From the NCBI RefSeq assembly GCF_003570725.1, contig NZ_QWVS01000015.1, forward strand, positions 124,001 to 188,000: DNA of 64,000 nt, in the 5' to 3' direction. Source of the stretch: Peribacillus asahii (GTDB lineage Bacteria; Bacillota; Bacilli; Bacillales; DSM-1321). The notes beneath the pieces are model-generated. The model was not told the DNA's origin and did not search any database. It saw nothing but the letters and a program-made list of their open reading frames with translations. Every line of letters begins with the position of its first letter. Within the stretch, counting starts at the first letter, position 1. Positions 17,286 through 28,733 of the stretch are shown here, piece by piece. The position numbers and the translations under genes were made by a program.

Positions 17286-19157
17286 TTAACAATCGCACTG
17301 CTGAAGGAGCACTTTATTTTTCCCAGTATTTTTAGCAATGTATAGCGCCTCATCTGCTCGCTTAAATAATTCTTTCACATTGTTACACCGTTCTTTCGAC
17401 CAGTATGATACACCGCATGAAATCGTTATGTTTGGATTAGTTTGCTCAGCCACTTTATCCTTAATTCGTTCTGCAATCCGCAAACCAATATGCAAATCTA
17501 CTTTTGGCAAATACACCGCGAGCTCTTCACCGCCCCACCGTGCTCCTATATCCGTATCTCGAATATTACGCTGAATCACTTTAGCTACTTGAATAAGGAC
17601 CTCATCCCCCACTTGATGGCCATATGTATCATTAACCTTTTTAAAATTATCAATATCAATTAAAATAAACGTTCCTTGATCATCTGCAATCATCGATTCA
17701 CACATTTGCCGGTCAAGATAGCTTCGAGAATGCAACTGAGTTAAATGATCTGTAATAACCATTTTCTCTAATTCCTCTCGCAGAATGGAGTTCATCATTG
17801 CTATACTAGAATGGTGAATCAGCGACTGAAACAGTTTAAACATATCGAATGAGAAGAAGTACGGCTCTTTATGCAAAACGACCACAAACCCTCTAAGAAT
17901 ACTATTTTCCATCATAGGAACGGCCATTAACGAACGATACTCTAAATCCACTTCCTCAATGTAAACCGTTACATCACTAATAAATTGTGATTCTTTTTCT
18001 TCTTCTATCTTCCTTTTTAAAAAGGAGAGGTAGACCTGTGCATCCTCTGTTTCAAAAAAGCTTGAACTTTCGGAAAGTAACTGCAATGCTCCATCATCGG
18101 ATAGTAAAACAAAACCTGATTGATTCGCTTGAAAAGATTGTATAATTTGTCGCTTCATAAATCGAATCGTGTCATTTAAACACGTGTTAGAGTTCAAATA
18201 ATGTGACGTTTCGTTAATCAGCTGTAAATCCGCGACAAGCCGTTTAGATTGTTGATACAGTTGGGCATTCTCGATTGCACTCCCAGCTGTATTTGCCAAC
18301 AAGGTAATAAAGTCGAGTTCACTTGGTGGAAATAACAAACTATTAGGGGCGATAATCTGCAAGACTCCATATACCCCCTGCTTTCCTAATAGCGGGGCAT
18401 ATAAAATAGAGTGCCGATCTGTATAATCGTCCTCAAATTGTAACTTTCCAGTCAAGTAAGCTTGCATCGCGGCAACATTCTCACTATTATAATCTAATTC
18501 TTTAACAGGCAAATTCCCATGTCCATAGCTATCTTGGGACAGAAATAAATAATAATCAAAAGTTGGATATACATTCTGTAAAGTAGAAATGACCTCTCCT
18601 AATACAGCCGTCATATTCATAGAAGAGTGAAACTGCTCCGTTACCCGATACAATTGTTTATATCGCTGTTCCTTATGCTTCGTTTTAGCAATACATAAGA
18701 CCGTTTCCATAATCGTAGCAAACTCTTTTGAGAATATAAGCCAATCTTCCTGCAGATACGAAAATGCGCTGGAGGTTTTTTCTTTAAATCCAACTAACCC
18801 TACCATCTGATGATCAACATGAAGAGAAATAAAAGCTTGAAAACCTTCAATTTCCATAAACAACTGGTCTGGCACAATATATCCTTCATTCTCGCTTCGA
18901 TTCCATTGTGTGATCAACGTATCAGAAGCGGCTAACACTGACTTTTGAAAAGCTCCAGTCGTAGCTTCCATATAAAACTGTTGCGTCCAATCATCATATT
19001 TAAAGTAAGCTACTTCCTCCATACGTAATAACTCTTTCGTTATCAATAATACATCCTGTATAAATGCAGTGGAATACATGTCATTATCCACATTACTTAT
19101 CCGCTGAAAAAAAAGAACACGTAATTCATTTAATAATTGAGTCATTCTACCACTCAT
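17286..19157 (-). CDS. dgcP: Diguanylate cyclase with GAF domains, DgcP
   Basis: Makes cyclic-di-GMP from two GTP. 623 residues; residues 1-450 hold two or more GAF-like sensor domains (for example LLANTAGSAIENAQLYQQSK), and the C-terminal 165 residues are a GGDEF domain beginning at VITDHLTQLHSRSYLD. The active-site motif is GGEEL at 542-546, a working variant of GGDEF. An inhibitory I-site RDTD lies at 533-536, the expected distance upstream, so product inhibition is likely. No transmembrane segment is visible, consistent with a cytosolic enzyme like B. subtilis YtrP/DgcP at the same locus. Confidence 0.93.
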   Translation of the reverse strand: MSGRMTQLLNELRVLFFQRISNVDNDMYSTAFIQDVLLITKELLRMEEVAYFKYDDWTQQFYMEATTGAFQKSVLAASDTLITQWNRSENEGYIVPDQLFMEIEGFQAFISLHVDHQMVGLVGFKEKTSSAFSYLQEDWLIFSKEFATIMETVLCIAKTKHKEQRYKQLYRVTEQFHSSMNMTAVLGEVISTLQNVYPTFDYYLFLSQDSYGHGNLPVKELDYNSENVAAMQAYLTGKLQFEDDYTDRHSILYAPLLGKQGVYGVLQIIAPNSLLFPPSELDFITLLANTAGSAIENAQLYQQSKRLVADLQLINETSHYLNSNTCLNDTIRFMKRQIIQSFQANQSGFVLLSDDGALQLLSESSSFFETEDAQVYLSFLKRKIEEEKESQFISDVTVYIEEVDLEYRSLMAVPMMENSILRGFVVVLHKEPYFFSFDMFKLFQSLIHHSSIAMMNSILREELEKMVITDHLTQLHSRSYLDRQMCESMIADDQGTFILIDIDNFKKVNDTYGHQVGDEVLIQVAKVIQRNIRDTDIGARWGGEELAVYLPKVDLHIGLRIAERIKDKVAEQTNPNITISCGVSYWSKERCNNVKELFKRADEALYIAKNTGKNKVLLQQCDC

Positions 19158-19466
19158 AGTCCATCATCCCTAAGTAACACTTTATTTTTACAGAACCCTA
19201 TACTAAGAGAGCCTGTCTTCTTGCTAAACCACCTGTACATATCCACCAAATGACTAATATAGGATTTATGAACTATATTAAATCCATAAATCACCTTTAT
19301 ACCCCTCTCAAACAGAGACTTTAGACATAAATGTTATACATTTAATTATAACTAGTTTAAAATAAAATTTCCGCATAAAATGAATAAATCCTAAATATTT
19401 CGTGCACCTTCAAGTTTGAATTGCCTTATTTTTTTCACAATCTCTTTTACTAAGAACAAACTAACC
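19158..19466. other. AT-rich gap, nothing recognised
   Basis: About 300 bases between dgcP and the rpsD promoter. I see no reading frame, no strong hairpin and no repeat; it should contain the dgcP promoter but no clear match stands out. Confidence 0.4.
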
Positions 19467-19495
19467 TTGACTTAAAATATTTAATATTATACAAT
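19467..19495 (+). promoter_or_regulatory. Sigma-A promoter of rpsD
   Basis: TTGACT and TACAAT separated by 17 bases, a near-consensus promoter about 190 bases upstream of rpsD, leaving room for a long leader. Confidence 0.8.
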
Positions 19496-19501
19496 ACTCT
19501 T

Positions 19502-19688
19502 TGTGTAAAATATTGCAGCCTATGTGATAGCCTTTGTGCTTTCATTTTGTTCCTCTCTATTATAAGAGGTGTATCGTGTAACCCTTAGCTGCTAGGGCGA
19601 TGGTACATGAAAACAAAATGTCCATGATTGTTTATTCACACGGTTTTTATTTTACCCAAATAAAAACATTTAAAGGAGGAGTCATCTT
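19502..19688 (+). promoter_or_regulatory. Structured rpsD leader, probable S4 autoregulatory site
   Basis: The leader has nested complementary segments: CATTTTGTT (19543-19551) pairs perfectly with AACAAAATG (19612-19620), enclosing CCTCT / AGAGG and CCCTTAGCTGCTAGGG hairpins. B. subtilis S4 represses its own mRNA through a leader of this kind. The pairing is seen; S4 binding is inferred. Confidence 0.6.
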
Positions 19689-20291
19689 ATGGCTCGTTAT
19701 ACAGGTCCAAGCTGGAAATTATCTCGTCGTTTAGGAATTTCCTTAACAGGTACTGGTAAAGAATTAGAAAAACGCCCTTACGCTCCAGGACAACACGGTC
19801 CTAACCAACGTAAAAAAATCTCTGAATACGGTTTACAATTACAAGAAAAACAAAAACTTCGTCATATGTACGGAGTAACTGAGCGTCAATTCCGTAACCT
19901 ATTCGATAAAGCTGGTAAGCTTCAAGGTAAACACGGTGAAAACTTCATGATTCTTCTTGAATCACGTCTTGACAACGTAGTATACCGTCTTGGTTTAGCT
20001 CGTACTCGTCGTGCGGCTCGCCAACTTGTAAACCACGGACACATTCTTGTAGATGGTCAACGCGTTGATATTCCATCTTACAAAGTTCTTCCTGGTCAAA
20101 CAATTGCTGTTCGTGAAAAATCACGTAATGCAGTTGCTATCAAAGAAGCAGTTGAAGTGAATAACTTCGTACCTGATTTCTTAACGTTTGATGCAGACAA
20201 ATTAGAAGGTACTTTCACTCGTTTACCAGAGCGTTCTGAATTACCTGCTGAAATTAACGAATCTCTTATCGTTGAGTTCTACTCTCGTTAA
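19689..20291 (+). CDS. rpsD: 30S ribosomal protein S4
   Basis: Primary 16S rRNA-binding protein that nucleates 30S assembly. 200 residues, full length, with the S4 RNA-binding domain in the second half ([21 protein letters not shown] then [19 protein letters not shown]). There is no zinc-binding cysteine cluster at the N-terminus, so this is the Cys-minus form. Start follows AAAGGAGGA. As in B. subtilis it is outside the ribosomal operons and has its own promoter, leader and terminator. Confidence 0.99.
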   Translation: MARYTGPSWKLSRRLGISLTGTGKELEKRPYAPGQHGPNQRKKISEYGLQLQEKQKLRHMYGVTERQFRNLFDKAGKLQGKHGENFMILLESRLDNVVYRLGLARTRRAARQLVNHGHILVDGQRVDIPSYKVLPGQTIAVREKSRNAVAIKEAVEVNNFVPDFLTFDADKLEGTFTRLPERSELPAEINESLIVEFYSR

Positions 20292-20293
20292 TA

Positions 20294-20334
20294 GAAAAAA
20301 GTGGTTCCATCCTCAGATGGAGCCGCTTTTTTTA
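20294..20334 (+). terminator. rpsD terminator
   Basis: AAGTGGTTCCATC-ctca-GATGGAGCCGCTT followed by T run, three bases after the rpsD stop. Confidence 0.9.
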
Positions 20335-20441
20335 TTATTAGGCTTTATCCTACACTTAAAGGGCAGCACCCCCTACTAATAGAAGTTTCACTTTCTTATA
20401 TTTAACGTATCCTATATTTAGGAAATACTATTTCCCTATTT

Positions 20442-20471
20442 AAAAAGCCGGCCAAACAAGGCCGGCTTTCT
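20442..20471 (-). terminator. tyrS terminator
   Basis: Perfect GC-rich stem AAAGCCGGCC / GGCCGGCTTT on the minus strand with T tail, just after tyrS. Confidence 0.9.
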
Positions 20472-20486
20472 TCTATTATTATTCAC

Positions 20487-22228
<1,742 letters not shown>

Positions 22229-22257
22229 TTTTTATCATATATTTCATTCGGTGTCAA
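22229..22257 (-). promoter_or_regulatory. Probable promoter of the tyrS leader
   Basis: On the minus strand TTGACA is followed after 17 bases by TAAAAA, just upstream of the T-box. Confidence 0.55.
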
Positions 22258-22317
22258 CCTATCATCTCATCATATATTCCCATATTATTGAAGTTGTCTG
22301 TTTAACAGTTGATTGTA

Positions 22318-22326
22318 TGCTATAAT
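22318..22326 (+). promoter_or_regulatory. Extended -10 promoter of the penicillin-binding protein gene
   Basis: TGCTATAAT, a perfect extended -10 element, lies 29 bases before the chosen start codon at 22355. It overlaps an upstream in-frame ATG, which argues against that ATG as the start. Confidence 0.6.
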
Positions 22327-22354
22327 ATTAGGTGATTTTAGGGGGTATGATACG

Positions 22355-25279
22355 ATGAGTAATAATCAAGATGGATGGAAGAGGTTTATATACTTCTTAA
22401 AAAATAAAAAAACACAAAAGGCAGCTAGAGTCAGTTATTTAGTAACTTGGAATCTAGTACTCCTTCTCATCATCGTTGGTATTCTTGGATTTTCTTTTGC
22501 CGGAGGGGTCGGTGCTGGTTATTTCGCAGCCCTCGTAAAAGATGAACCAGTACGTTCAAAAGAAGATCTACAAAAAGAAATTTACAACTATGAAGAAACA
22601 TCAGAAGTGTATTTTGCAGACGAAGTCTATCTTGGAAAACTTAAATCTGATTTAGAACGAATTGAAATACCGATTGAAAGCATGTCTGACAATCTAAAAA
22701 AAGCAGTGATTGCAACTGAGGATGAATATTTTTATGAGCATCAAGGGGTTGTACCGAAAGCAATTTTACGAGCAATCTATCAAGAGTTTACAAATGCCCC
22801 TATTCAATCCGGTGGAAGTACATTAACACAGCAGCTCATTAAAAACCAAGTGTTAACGGATGAGGTATCATTCGATCGAAAAGCAAAAGAAATTCTACTT
22901 GCACTTAGAGTCGAGAAATTCTTTGAAAAAGATGAAATTCTAGAAGCCTATTTAAACGTCTCAGCGTTCGGACGCAACTCTTCTGGACGTAATATTGCTG
23001 GTGTACAGTCTGCCGCTGAAGGATTGTTCGGAAAAAATGCAAAAGACTTAACACTTTCACAAGCAGCGTTTATTGCTGGTTTACCTCAAAGTCCATTTGG
23101 CTATACTCCATATACACAACAAGGAACACTTAAAGAGGACTTAACTCCTGGAGTTTCACGTATGAAAACGGTATTAAAACGAATGCGAGATAACCATTCT
23201 ATTACACAAGCAGAATATGAAAAAGCTCTAACCTATGATATTACAAAAGACTTTATCGGTAAGAAACCTCTGCCATCTGAAAAGTATCCATGGTTAACGG
23301 TCGAAATTGAAAAACGTTCTATCGAAATTCTTACTACGATTTTAGCTAAAGATGATGGATATGAAGAAAGCGACTTGCAAAAAGACGAAGATTTATATCA
23401 ACAATATGTCACATTAGCTGATCGAAATTTACGCCAAAATGGCTACAAAATTTATACAACAATTGATAAAAAGATTTACGATAGAATGCAAGAAGTAACA
23501 AAAAACTATCCAAACTTCGGATACGATAAAACGGAAGAAGTAACGGATTCAGAGACGAAAGAAAAGAAAATCGTCAAAGAGCCAGTAGAAGCTGGTGCAG
23601 TATTGATTGAAAATAAATCAGGTAAAATTATCAGCTTTGTCGGCGGGCGCGATTTTAATCGCGAACAAATAAATCATGCGACAGCAGCCGTTCGCTCAAA
23701 CGGTTCAACGATGAAACCATTAGTAGTCTATGCACCAGGTATTGAGCTTGGTAAGATTTCTCCAGGGAGCGTAGCAGCGAATGTACCTGTTTCAATCAAT
23801 GGATGGAAACCTGGTAACTATGGCGGCGGCGGTTATAGCGGTGTGGCAACCGCACGCGAAGCACTCGCGAAGTCATATAACGTACCAGCTGCTTTATTTT
23901 ATAAAAGTATTCTTAATCAAAAACCGGTTAAATATTTGGAGAAAATGGGATTTTCCAGCTTAGCAAAAGCCGATTATGAGAATCCATCTGTATCACTCGG
24001 TGCCTTAGAAAAAGGAGTAACCGTTGAAGAGAACGTCAATGCCTATGCAACTTTTGCAAACGGTGGAAAATTTATTGATGCTTATATGATTGATAAAATT
24101 GTCAAAAAAGATGGTGAGGTCGTTTATGAACATAAACCAAAGAAAGTCGATGTCTTTTCGCCTCAAACTGCTTATTTAACAATTGATATGATGCGCGATG
24201 TCATCTCAAACGGAACAGCGACTTCTGTCCGTAATCGCCTTGCTTTTTCTAGTGATTGGGCAGGTAAAACCGGGACATCTCAAAATTTCCGAGATGCTTG
24301 GTTCGTTGCAACGAACCCGAATGTCACATTTGGAACATGGATTGGCTATGACACACCTAAATCATTACAAGGCTTGTATAATGGCCTTGAATATAATAAA
24401 CGAAACCTATATTATTGGGCAGATCTTATGAATGCTGCTTATCAGGTCAAACCGAAACTTGTTGATCCAGAGAAGAGCTTTAAAATGCCAAGCGGAATTG
24501 TCAGTCGTTCATTCTGTGCTGTTTCCGGATTGCTAGCTTCTGAAGCTTGTCAAAAAGCTGGATTTGTTAGAACAGATCTTTTTATTTCTAAACATGTACC
24601 AACCAAAATTGATAATAGTTTCACAGATGGCCAATATGTTCAAGCAGGGGCAAAACGCTATGCAGCTCTTCCTCAAACACCAAGTGAATTTAGAAGCGGC
24701 GGCATGATGCTAAGCCCAGATCTTCTTGAGAGCGCCGGCTTTAAATATGTAATAGATCGAGGCAGCCTGCTTCCAACTAGCGGACCATCGAATGGAGTCG
24801 CTGCAGCAACAGCTAAGTTAAACGATAATGGTAAAACACCAGCTCCGCCTAGCGTCAATGTTCAAGGGAACACTCTCGTATGGAGTCAACATCCTGAGGG
24901 AGATGTAATCGGCTATCGAATTTATCGTAACGGTAAAAAAGCGGGCAGTCTTCAAGCCAATGTCTCTATGTCCTTTACGATGTCTGGCGGCGGTTCATAT
25001 TATGTAACGGCGGTTGATATCGTCGGCAAGGAGTCTGGTGCATCCGCAGCCGTAGGTGTCCAAAGTCAAGGAAAAAAACAACAAACTAAGGAAATGACAT
25101 CCGAAGAAACTGCATCAAAGCAAGAATCAACGGATTCAACTAAAAATCCGGACCGAAAAGCTGATTCAGAAATTAATCAAGAAACAACGGAGCCTGCAGC
25201 TCCAAACCAAACAAAAGAAACACCTGAATCAACTAAACCGACCGATTCACAAACAAAACCTGTAGAACCTGCAGAGTAA
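22355..25279 (+). CDS. Class A penicillin-binding protein (transglycosylase/transpeptidase)
   Basis: Bifunctional peptidoglycan synthase of 974 residues anchored by one N-terminal membrane segment (about 29-56). The glycosyltransferase domain shows the catalytic ATEDEYFYEHQG (Glu near 122) and GGSTLTQQLIKN. The transpeptidase shows STMK (451-454), SYN (507-509) and KTGT (638-641). After about residue 805 come a fibronectin-III-like segment (PPSVNVQGNTLVWSQHPEGD) and a Thr/Ser/Glu/Pro-rich tail. Start at 22355 follows AGGGGGT. B. subtilis has no penicillin-binding protein gene between tyrS and acsA; other bacilli do. Which named PBP it equals is not clear. Confidence 0.93.
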   Translation: MSNNQDGWKRFIYFLKNKKTQKAARVSYLVTWNLVLLLIIVGILGFSFAGGVGAGYFAALVKDEPVRSKEDLQKEIYNYEETSEVYFADEVYLGKLKSDLERIEIPIESMSDNLKKAVIATEDEYFYEHQGVVPKAILRAIYQEFTNAPIQSGGSTLTQQLIKNQVLTDEVSFDRKAKEILLALRVEKFFEKDEILEAYLNVSAFGRNSSGRNIAGVQSAAEGLFGKNAKDLTLSQAAFIAGLPQSPFGYTPYTQQGTLKEDLTPGVSRMKTVLKRMRDNHSITQAEYEKALTYDITKDFIGKKPLPSEKYPWLTVEIEKRSIEILTTILAKDDGYEESDLQKDEDLYQQYVTLADRNLRQNGYKIYTTIDKKIYDRMQEVTKNYPNFGYDKTEEVTDSETKEKKIVKEPVEAGAVLIENKSGKIISFVGGRDFNREQINHATAAVRSNGSTMKPLVVYAPGIELGKISPGSVAANVPVSINGWKPGNYGGGGYSGVATAREALAKSYNVPAALFYKSILNQKPVKYLEKMGFSSLAKADYENPSVSLGALEKGVTVEENVNAYATFANGGKFIDAYMIDKIVKKDGEVVYEHKPKKVDVFSPQTAYLTIDMMRDVISNGTATSVRNRLAFSSDWAGKTGTSQNFRDAWFVATNPNVTFGTWIGYDTPKSLQGLYNGLEYNKRNLYYWADLMNAAYQVKPKLVDPEKSFKMPSGIVSRSFCAVSGLLASEACQKAGFVRTDLFISKHVPTKIDNSFTDGQYVQAGAKRYAALPQTPSEFRSGGMMLSPDLLESAGFKYVIDRGSLLPTSGPSNGVAAATAKLNDNGKTPAPPSVNVQGNTLVWSQHPEGDVIGYRIYRNGKKAGSLQANVSMSFTMSGGGSYYVTAVDIVGKESGASAAVGVQSQGKKQQTKEMTSEETASKQESTDSTKNPDRKADSEINQETTEPAAPNQTKETPESTKPTDSQTKPVEPAE

Positions 25280-25287
25280 AGTATGAA

Positions 25288-25322
25288 GAAAGAGGCATCC
25301 AACTGGATTAGCCTCTTTTTCA
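25288..25322 (+). terminator. Terminator after the penicillin-binding protein gene
   Basis: AAAGAGGC and GCCTCTTT with an inner TCCA / TGGA pair and a T tail, ten bases after the stop codon. Confidence 0.85.
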
Positions 25323-25361
25323 TGTTCTCCTCAAATTAAATAAAACTGGTCACTTCTGACT

Positions 25362-27080
25362 TTAATCTTCCATTGACGATAAATCACCTGCTGGCAAATC
25401 AAGTTCCCAAGCCTTTAAAACACGACGCATAATTTTTCCACTTCGAGTTTTTGGAAGCTTATCGCGAAATTCAATTTCGCGCGGTGCTGCATGTGAAGCA
25501 AGGCCTAACTTAACAAATTGACGAATGTCTTCGATTAATTGCTCAGTAGGTTCATACCCATCGCGAAGAGCAATGAACGCCTTAATGATTTCACCACGAA
25601 CTGGATCAGGTTTTCCGATTACCCCCGCTTCCGCAACAGCTGGGTGTTCGACTAATTTACTTTCTACCTCAAATGGTCCAACACGTTCACCAGAAGTCAT
25701 AATGACATCATCGACGCGTCCCTGAAACCAGAAGTAGCCATCCTGATCCATATAAGCAGAATCTCCAGATACATACCAATCCCCTTTTAGAAAATAAGAA
25801 TCATATTTTTGTTGATTATTCCAAATTGTCGCCATCATAGCTGGCCAACCTTTTTTAATCGCAAGATTCCCCATTCGATATGGTGGCAGCTCTCTTCCTT
25901 GATCATCAACAATCGCGGCCTTCACTCCCGGAATTGGTTTCCCCATCGAGCCCGGCTTAATTTCCAAACAAGGATAATTACAAATTAGTTGTGCACCTGT
26001 TTCCGTCATCCACCACGTATCATGGATGCGACGCTCGAATACTTTCATCCCCCAACGAATAACTTCCGGATTAAGCGGCTCTCCTACACTAAGTACATGC
26101 CTGAGCGAACTTAAATCAAATCGCTTCACTATCTCATCGCCAGCACCCATGAGCATCCTAAACGCTGTTGGAGCACTATACCAAACCGTTACTCCAAACT
26201 CTTCAATAATCTTATACCACGACTCTGGTTTAAAACGACCTCCTGCGACTACAATAGAAGTTCCCGTAAGCCACGGTCCGAAAACCCCATAAGCAGTCCC
26301 TGTAACCCAGCCTGGATCAGCTGTACACCAATAAACATCTTCCTCCTTCATATCAAGTACCCATTTCACCGTTTGATAATGCTGAATCATTGCATTGTGA
26401 ACATGGAGAACCCCTTTTGGCTTTCCAGTCGATCCTGACGTATAATGAAGCGTAAGTCCGTCCGTTCTTTCCACCCAAACTATATCAAACTGACGATCCG
26501 CTTCTTTCATTCTTTTATTCAAGTCGTAACATTTATCTTTTTCTTCAATATTCTCTCCTACTAAAAAGATATATTGTAAATGTGGAAGATCTTTAACTGG
26601 TACACGTGATAATAACTCAGGCGTCGTGACAATTGCCTTTGCTTCACTATCTAACAGACGATCTCGAACAGCTCCCTCCATAAATGCTTCAAATAAGGGA
26701 CCAACAATTGCCCCAAGCTTAATCGCACCAATTAAAGCAAAATACAATTCCGGAGAGCGAGGCATAAAAATAAATACACGATCCCCCTTCTTTATATCTG
26801 CTACATCTTTAAGTACATTCGCTGCTTTATTCGTTTGTTGCTGTACTTCTTTAAATGTATATTTTTCATTTCGCTCATCATCTTTATAATAAAGGGCAAC
26901 TTTATTCTTCTTAGAAGTGTTAGCATGCCGGTCTATCGCTTCATAAGCCAAATTTAGCTTCCCTGTTTCAAACCAGGAAAAAGCTCGCTCCGCATCTGAC
27001 CAATCAAACTGCTTGTACACTTCATCATAATTTTGCAAATTAAATTCATCCGCTATTATTGGCAACGTTTTCAATATCAT
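25362..27080 (-). CDS. acsA: Acetyl-CoA synthetase
   Basis: Makes acetyl-CoA from acetate, ATP and CoA, the scavenging counterpart of ackA. 572 residues with the P-loop LHYTSGSTGKPKGVLH, the WWMTETGAQ motif, SGDSAYMDQDGYFWFQGRVD and, near the C-terminus, PKTRSGKIMRR. That last lysine is the residue acetylated by AcuA in B. subtilis, which switches the enzyme off; the modifier (acuA) and the deacetylase (acuC) are encoded divergently next door. The start has AGGGAGG upstream. B. subtilis acsA is 572 residues, so this is full length. Confidence 0.96.
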   Translation of the reverse strand: MILKTLPIIADEFNLQNYDEVYKQFDWSDAERAFSWFETGKLNLAYEAIDRHANTSKKNKVALYYKDDERNEKYTFKEVQQQTNKAANVLKDVADIKKGDRVFIFMPRSPELYFALIGAIKLGAIVGPLFEAFMEGAVRDRLLDSEAKAIVTTPELLSRVPVKDLPHLQYIFLVGENIEEKDKCYDLNKRMKEADRQFDIVWVERTDGLTLHYTSGSTGKPKGVLHVHNAMIQHYQTVKWVLDMKEEDVYWCTADPGWVTGTAYGVFGPWLTGTSIVVAGGRFKPESWYKIIEEFGVTVWYSAPTAFRMLMGAGDEIVKRFDLSSLRHVLSVGEPLNPEVIRWGMKVFERRIHDTWWMTETGAQLICNYPCLEIKPGSMGKPIPGVKAAIVDDQGRELPPYRMGNLAIKKGWPAMMATIWNNQQKYDSYFLKGDWYVSGDSAYMDQDGYFWFQGRVDDVIMTSGERVGPFEVESKLVEHPAVAEAGVIGKPDPVRGEIIKAFIALRDGYEPTEQLIEDIRQFVKLGLASHAAPREIEFRDKLPKTRSGKIMRRVLKAWELDLPAGDLSSMED

Positions 27081-27425
27081 GCAACCTCCCTTTATTAACG
27101 TTTCATAATTTCATATATATTACGTTTATCATGATTTATTTCTAAAATTAGAGAAAAAGAAATGAAGCTTCCATCAGCGGGGGTCTTACTGCCCGTTAAG
27201 AGTGGGATAAAAACCTTACATGGCTGTTAATTATGAAATAGTTTTATAACGATTGTAAAAAAGTTAAAAAAATAAAAAATAATTGCTAAATTTATAAAAT
27301 TTACATACTATTTTTCATGTATAATATTTCAAGAATGTAATTTTTAAAAGCTATGTTAATGAATATTATTGATTCCCAAAATTAATAACACCATTTAACA
27401 GAGCTTTTTTAAAAGAGGTGAATCA
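27081..27425. other. Divergent acsA-acuA spacer
   Basis: No gene. Holds repeat copy C and, on the plus strand, a TATAAT at 27320-27325 about 100 bases before acuA. In B. subtilis CcpA regulates both sides; I searched for cre sites here and found only poor matches (four or more mismatches). Confidence 0.5.
27163..27211 (+). repeat. Dispersed hairpin repeat, short fused copy C
   Basis: This 48-base copy consists of the left end of the long copy at 49372 (GAAGCTTCCATCAG) joined directly to its right end (CTTACTGCCCGTTAAG and GTGGGATAAA). It looks like a deletion between GTGGGG-type direct repeats. It lies in the divergent acsA-acuA spacer. Confidence 0.65.
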
Positions 27426-28058
27426 ATGAAGCATACAAAAACCTACTATGCGAAGGAGTTAGAAACAACAAATGGTACATTGCTTATCGAAGGACCTATT
27501 TCTGCCGAACAACTAAGTTCCCTTCACTTTCATGAAGACCTCGTTGCTTTTCGCCCTCCATTACAACAGCACAAAGCTTTAATAGAAATTGCTAGTTTAC
27601 CAGAAGGACGCATTATTATCGCGCGTCATGAAAACACAATTGTCGGCTATGTAACCTTCTTATACCCTGACCCGTTAGAACGTTGGTCGGAAATTAAGAT
27701 GGAGGATTTAATTGAGCTTGGAGCAGTTGAAGTCATTTCTTCATTTCGCGGTGCATCTGTTGCCCAAAATTTGCTACGTGTAGCTATGATGGATGAAGAG
27801 ATGGAAAATTATATCATCATTACCACAGAATATTATTGGCATTGGGATTTAAAAGGAACTGGATTAAACATATGGGATTACCGGAGAATGATGGAAAAGA
27901 TGATGAGTGCAGGAGGACTTACCTATTTTGCAACCGATGATCCTGAAATTTGCTCACATCCTGCCAACTGCCTCATGGCAAGAATCGGAAAAAATGTCCC
28001 GCCAAAATCTGTTCAAACATTTGATCAGCTACGCTTTATGAACCGCTTTATGTACTAA
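27426..28058 (+). CDS. acuA: Protein acetyltransferase AcuA (GNAT)
   Basis: Acetylates and inactivates acetyl-CoA synthetase using acetyl-CoA. 210 residues with a GNAT fold: beta strands IIIARHENTIVGYVTFLYP at about 58-76 and the acetyl-CoA-binding segment LGAVEVISSFRGASVAQNLL at about 98-117. Start preceded by AAGAGGTG. First gene of acuABC, divergent from its target acsA, which is the B. subtilis arrangement. Confidence 0.95.
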   Translation: MKHTKTYYAKELETTNGTLLIEGPISAEQLSSLHFHEDLVAFRPPLQQHKALIEIASLPEGRIIIARHENTIVGYVTFLYPDPLERWSEIKMEDLIELGAVEVISSFRGASVAQNLLRVAMMDEEMENYIIITTEYYWHWDLKGTGLNIWDYRRMMEKMMSAGGLTYFATDDPEICSHPANCLMARIGKNVPPKSVQTFDQLRFMNRFMY

Positions 28059-28085
28059 TACGGTGATTTAAGAGGAGGAAGAACA

Positions 28086-28733
28086 ATGATTGTTGAAAAG
28101 ATGATGACCAAAGATGTTATAACTCTAGCCCCAACAGATACCATTTACAGCGCACTCTTACTTATAAATGAAAAAAAAATCCGCCACATTCCAATTGTCG
28201 ATCAAAACAATTATTTAATTGGTTTAGTAAGCGACCGCGATCTTAGAGACGCTACTCCATCCATCTTTCGCACCGAAGAATTTAAAGAAGATTTATACAG
28301 ACCGATTAGTTCGATTATGAAAACAAATATTATTTCAGGACACCCACTCGACTTTGTAGAGGAAATCGGCGCTATTTTTTGTGAAAACAATATTAGCTGC
28401 CTTCCGATTGTAAAAGAAAAGAAACTAGTAGGGATTATTACAAGCTCAGACTTATTACAGGCTTTTATCGAATTAACGGGAGTCAATAAACCTGGTTCAC
28501 AAATTGAAATTAAGGTTCCGCATAAACCAGGCGTCCTCTATGACATTTATGGTATTTTCAAAAAGCGAAATATAAATATACATAGCGTACTCATCTATCC
28601 AGAGAAAGCTGATGATACATCTCAAATACTCGTCGTTCGCGCTCAAACGATTAATCCATTTATCGTCGTAGAGGATTTACGAAAAGAAGGCTATGAAGTC
28701 CTTTGGCCAACTGTATCGGGGCAATCCCTATGA
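28086..28733 (+). CDS. acuB: AcuB, CBS-ACT protein
   Basis: 215-residue cytoplasmic protein with two CBS domains (residues 1-60, MTKDVITLAPTDTIYSALLL, and 75-130) followed by an ACT domain from about 139 (IEIKVPHKPGVLYDIYGIF). CBS pairs bind adenine nucleotides and ACT domains small ligands, so a ligand-sensing role in acetate use is likely; its exact action is not established. It begins 27 bases after acuA with AGAGGAGG and ends overlapping the acuC start. Confidence 0.95.
   Translation: MIVEKMMTKDVITLAPTDTIYSALLLINEKKIRHIPIVDQNNYLIGLVSDRDLRDATPSIFRTEEFKEDLYRPISSIMKTNIISGHPLDFVEEIGAIFCENNISCLPIVKEKKLVGIITSSDLLQAFIELTGVNKPGSQIEIKVPHKPGVLYDIYGIFKKRNINIHSVLIYPEKADDTSQILVVRAQTINPFIVVEDLRKEGYEVLWPTVSGQSL

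Noticed and set aside
27081-27425. cre sites in the acsA-acuA spacer
   Set aside because: Best candidates have four or more mismatches to the 14-base consensus, so not annotated.
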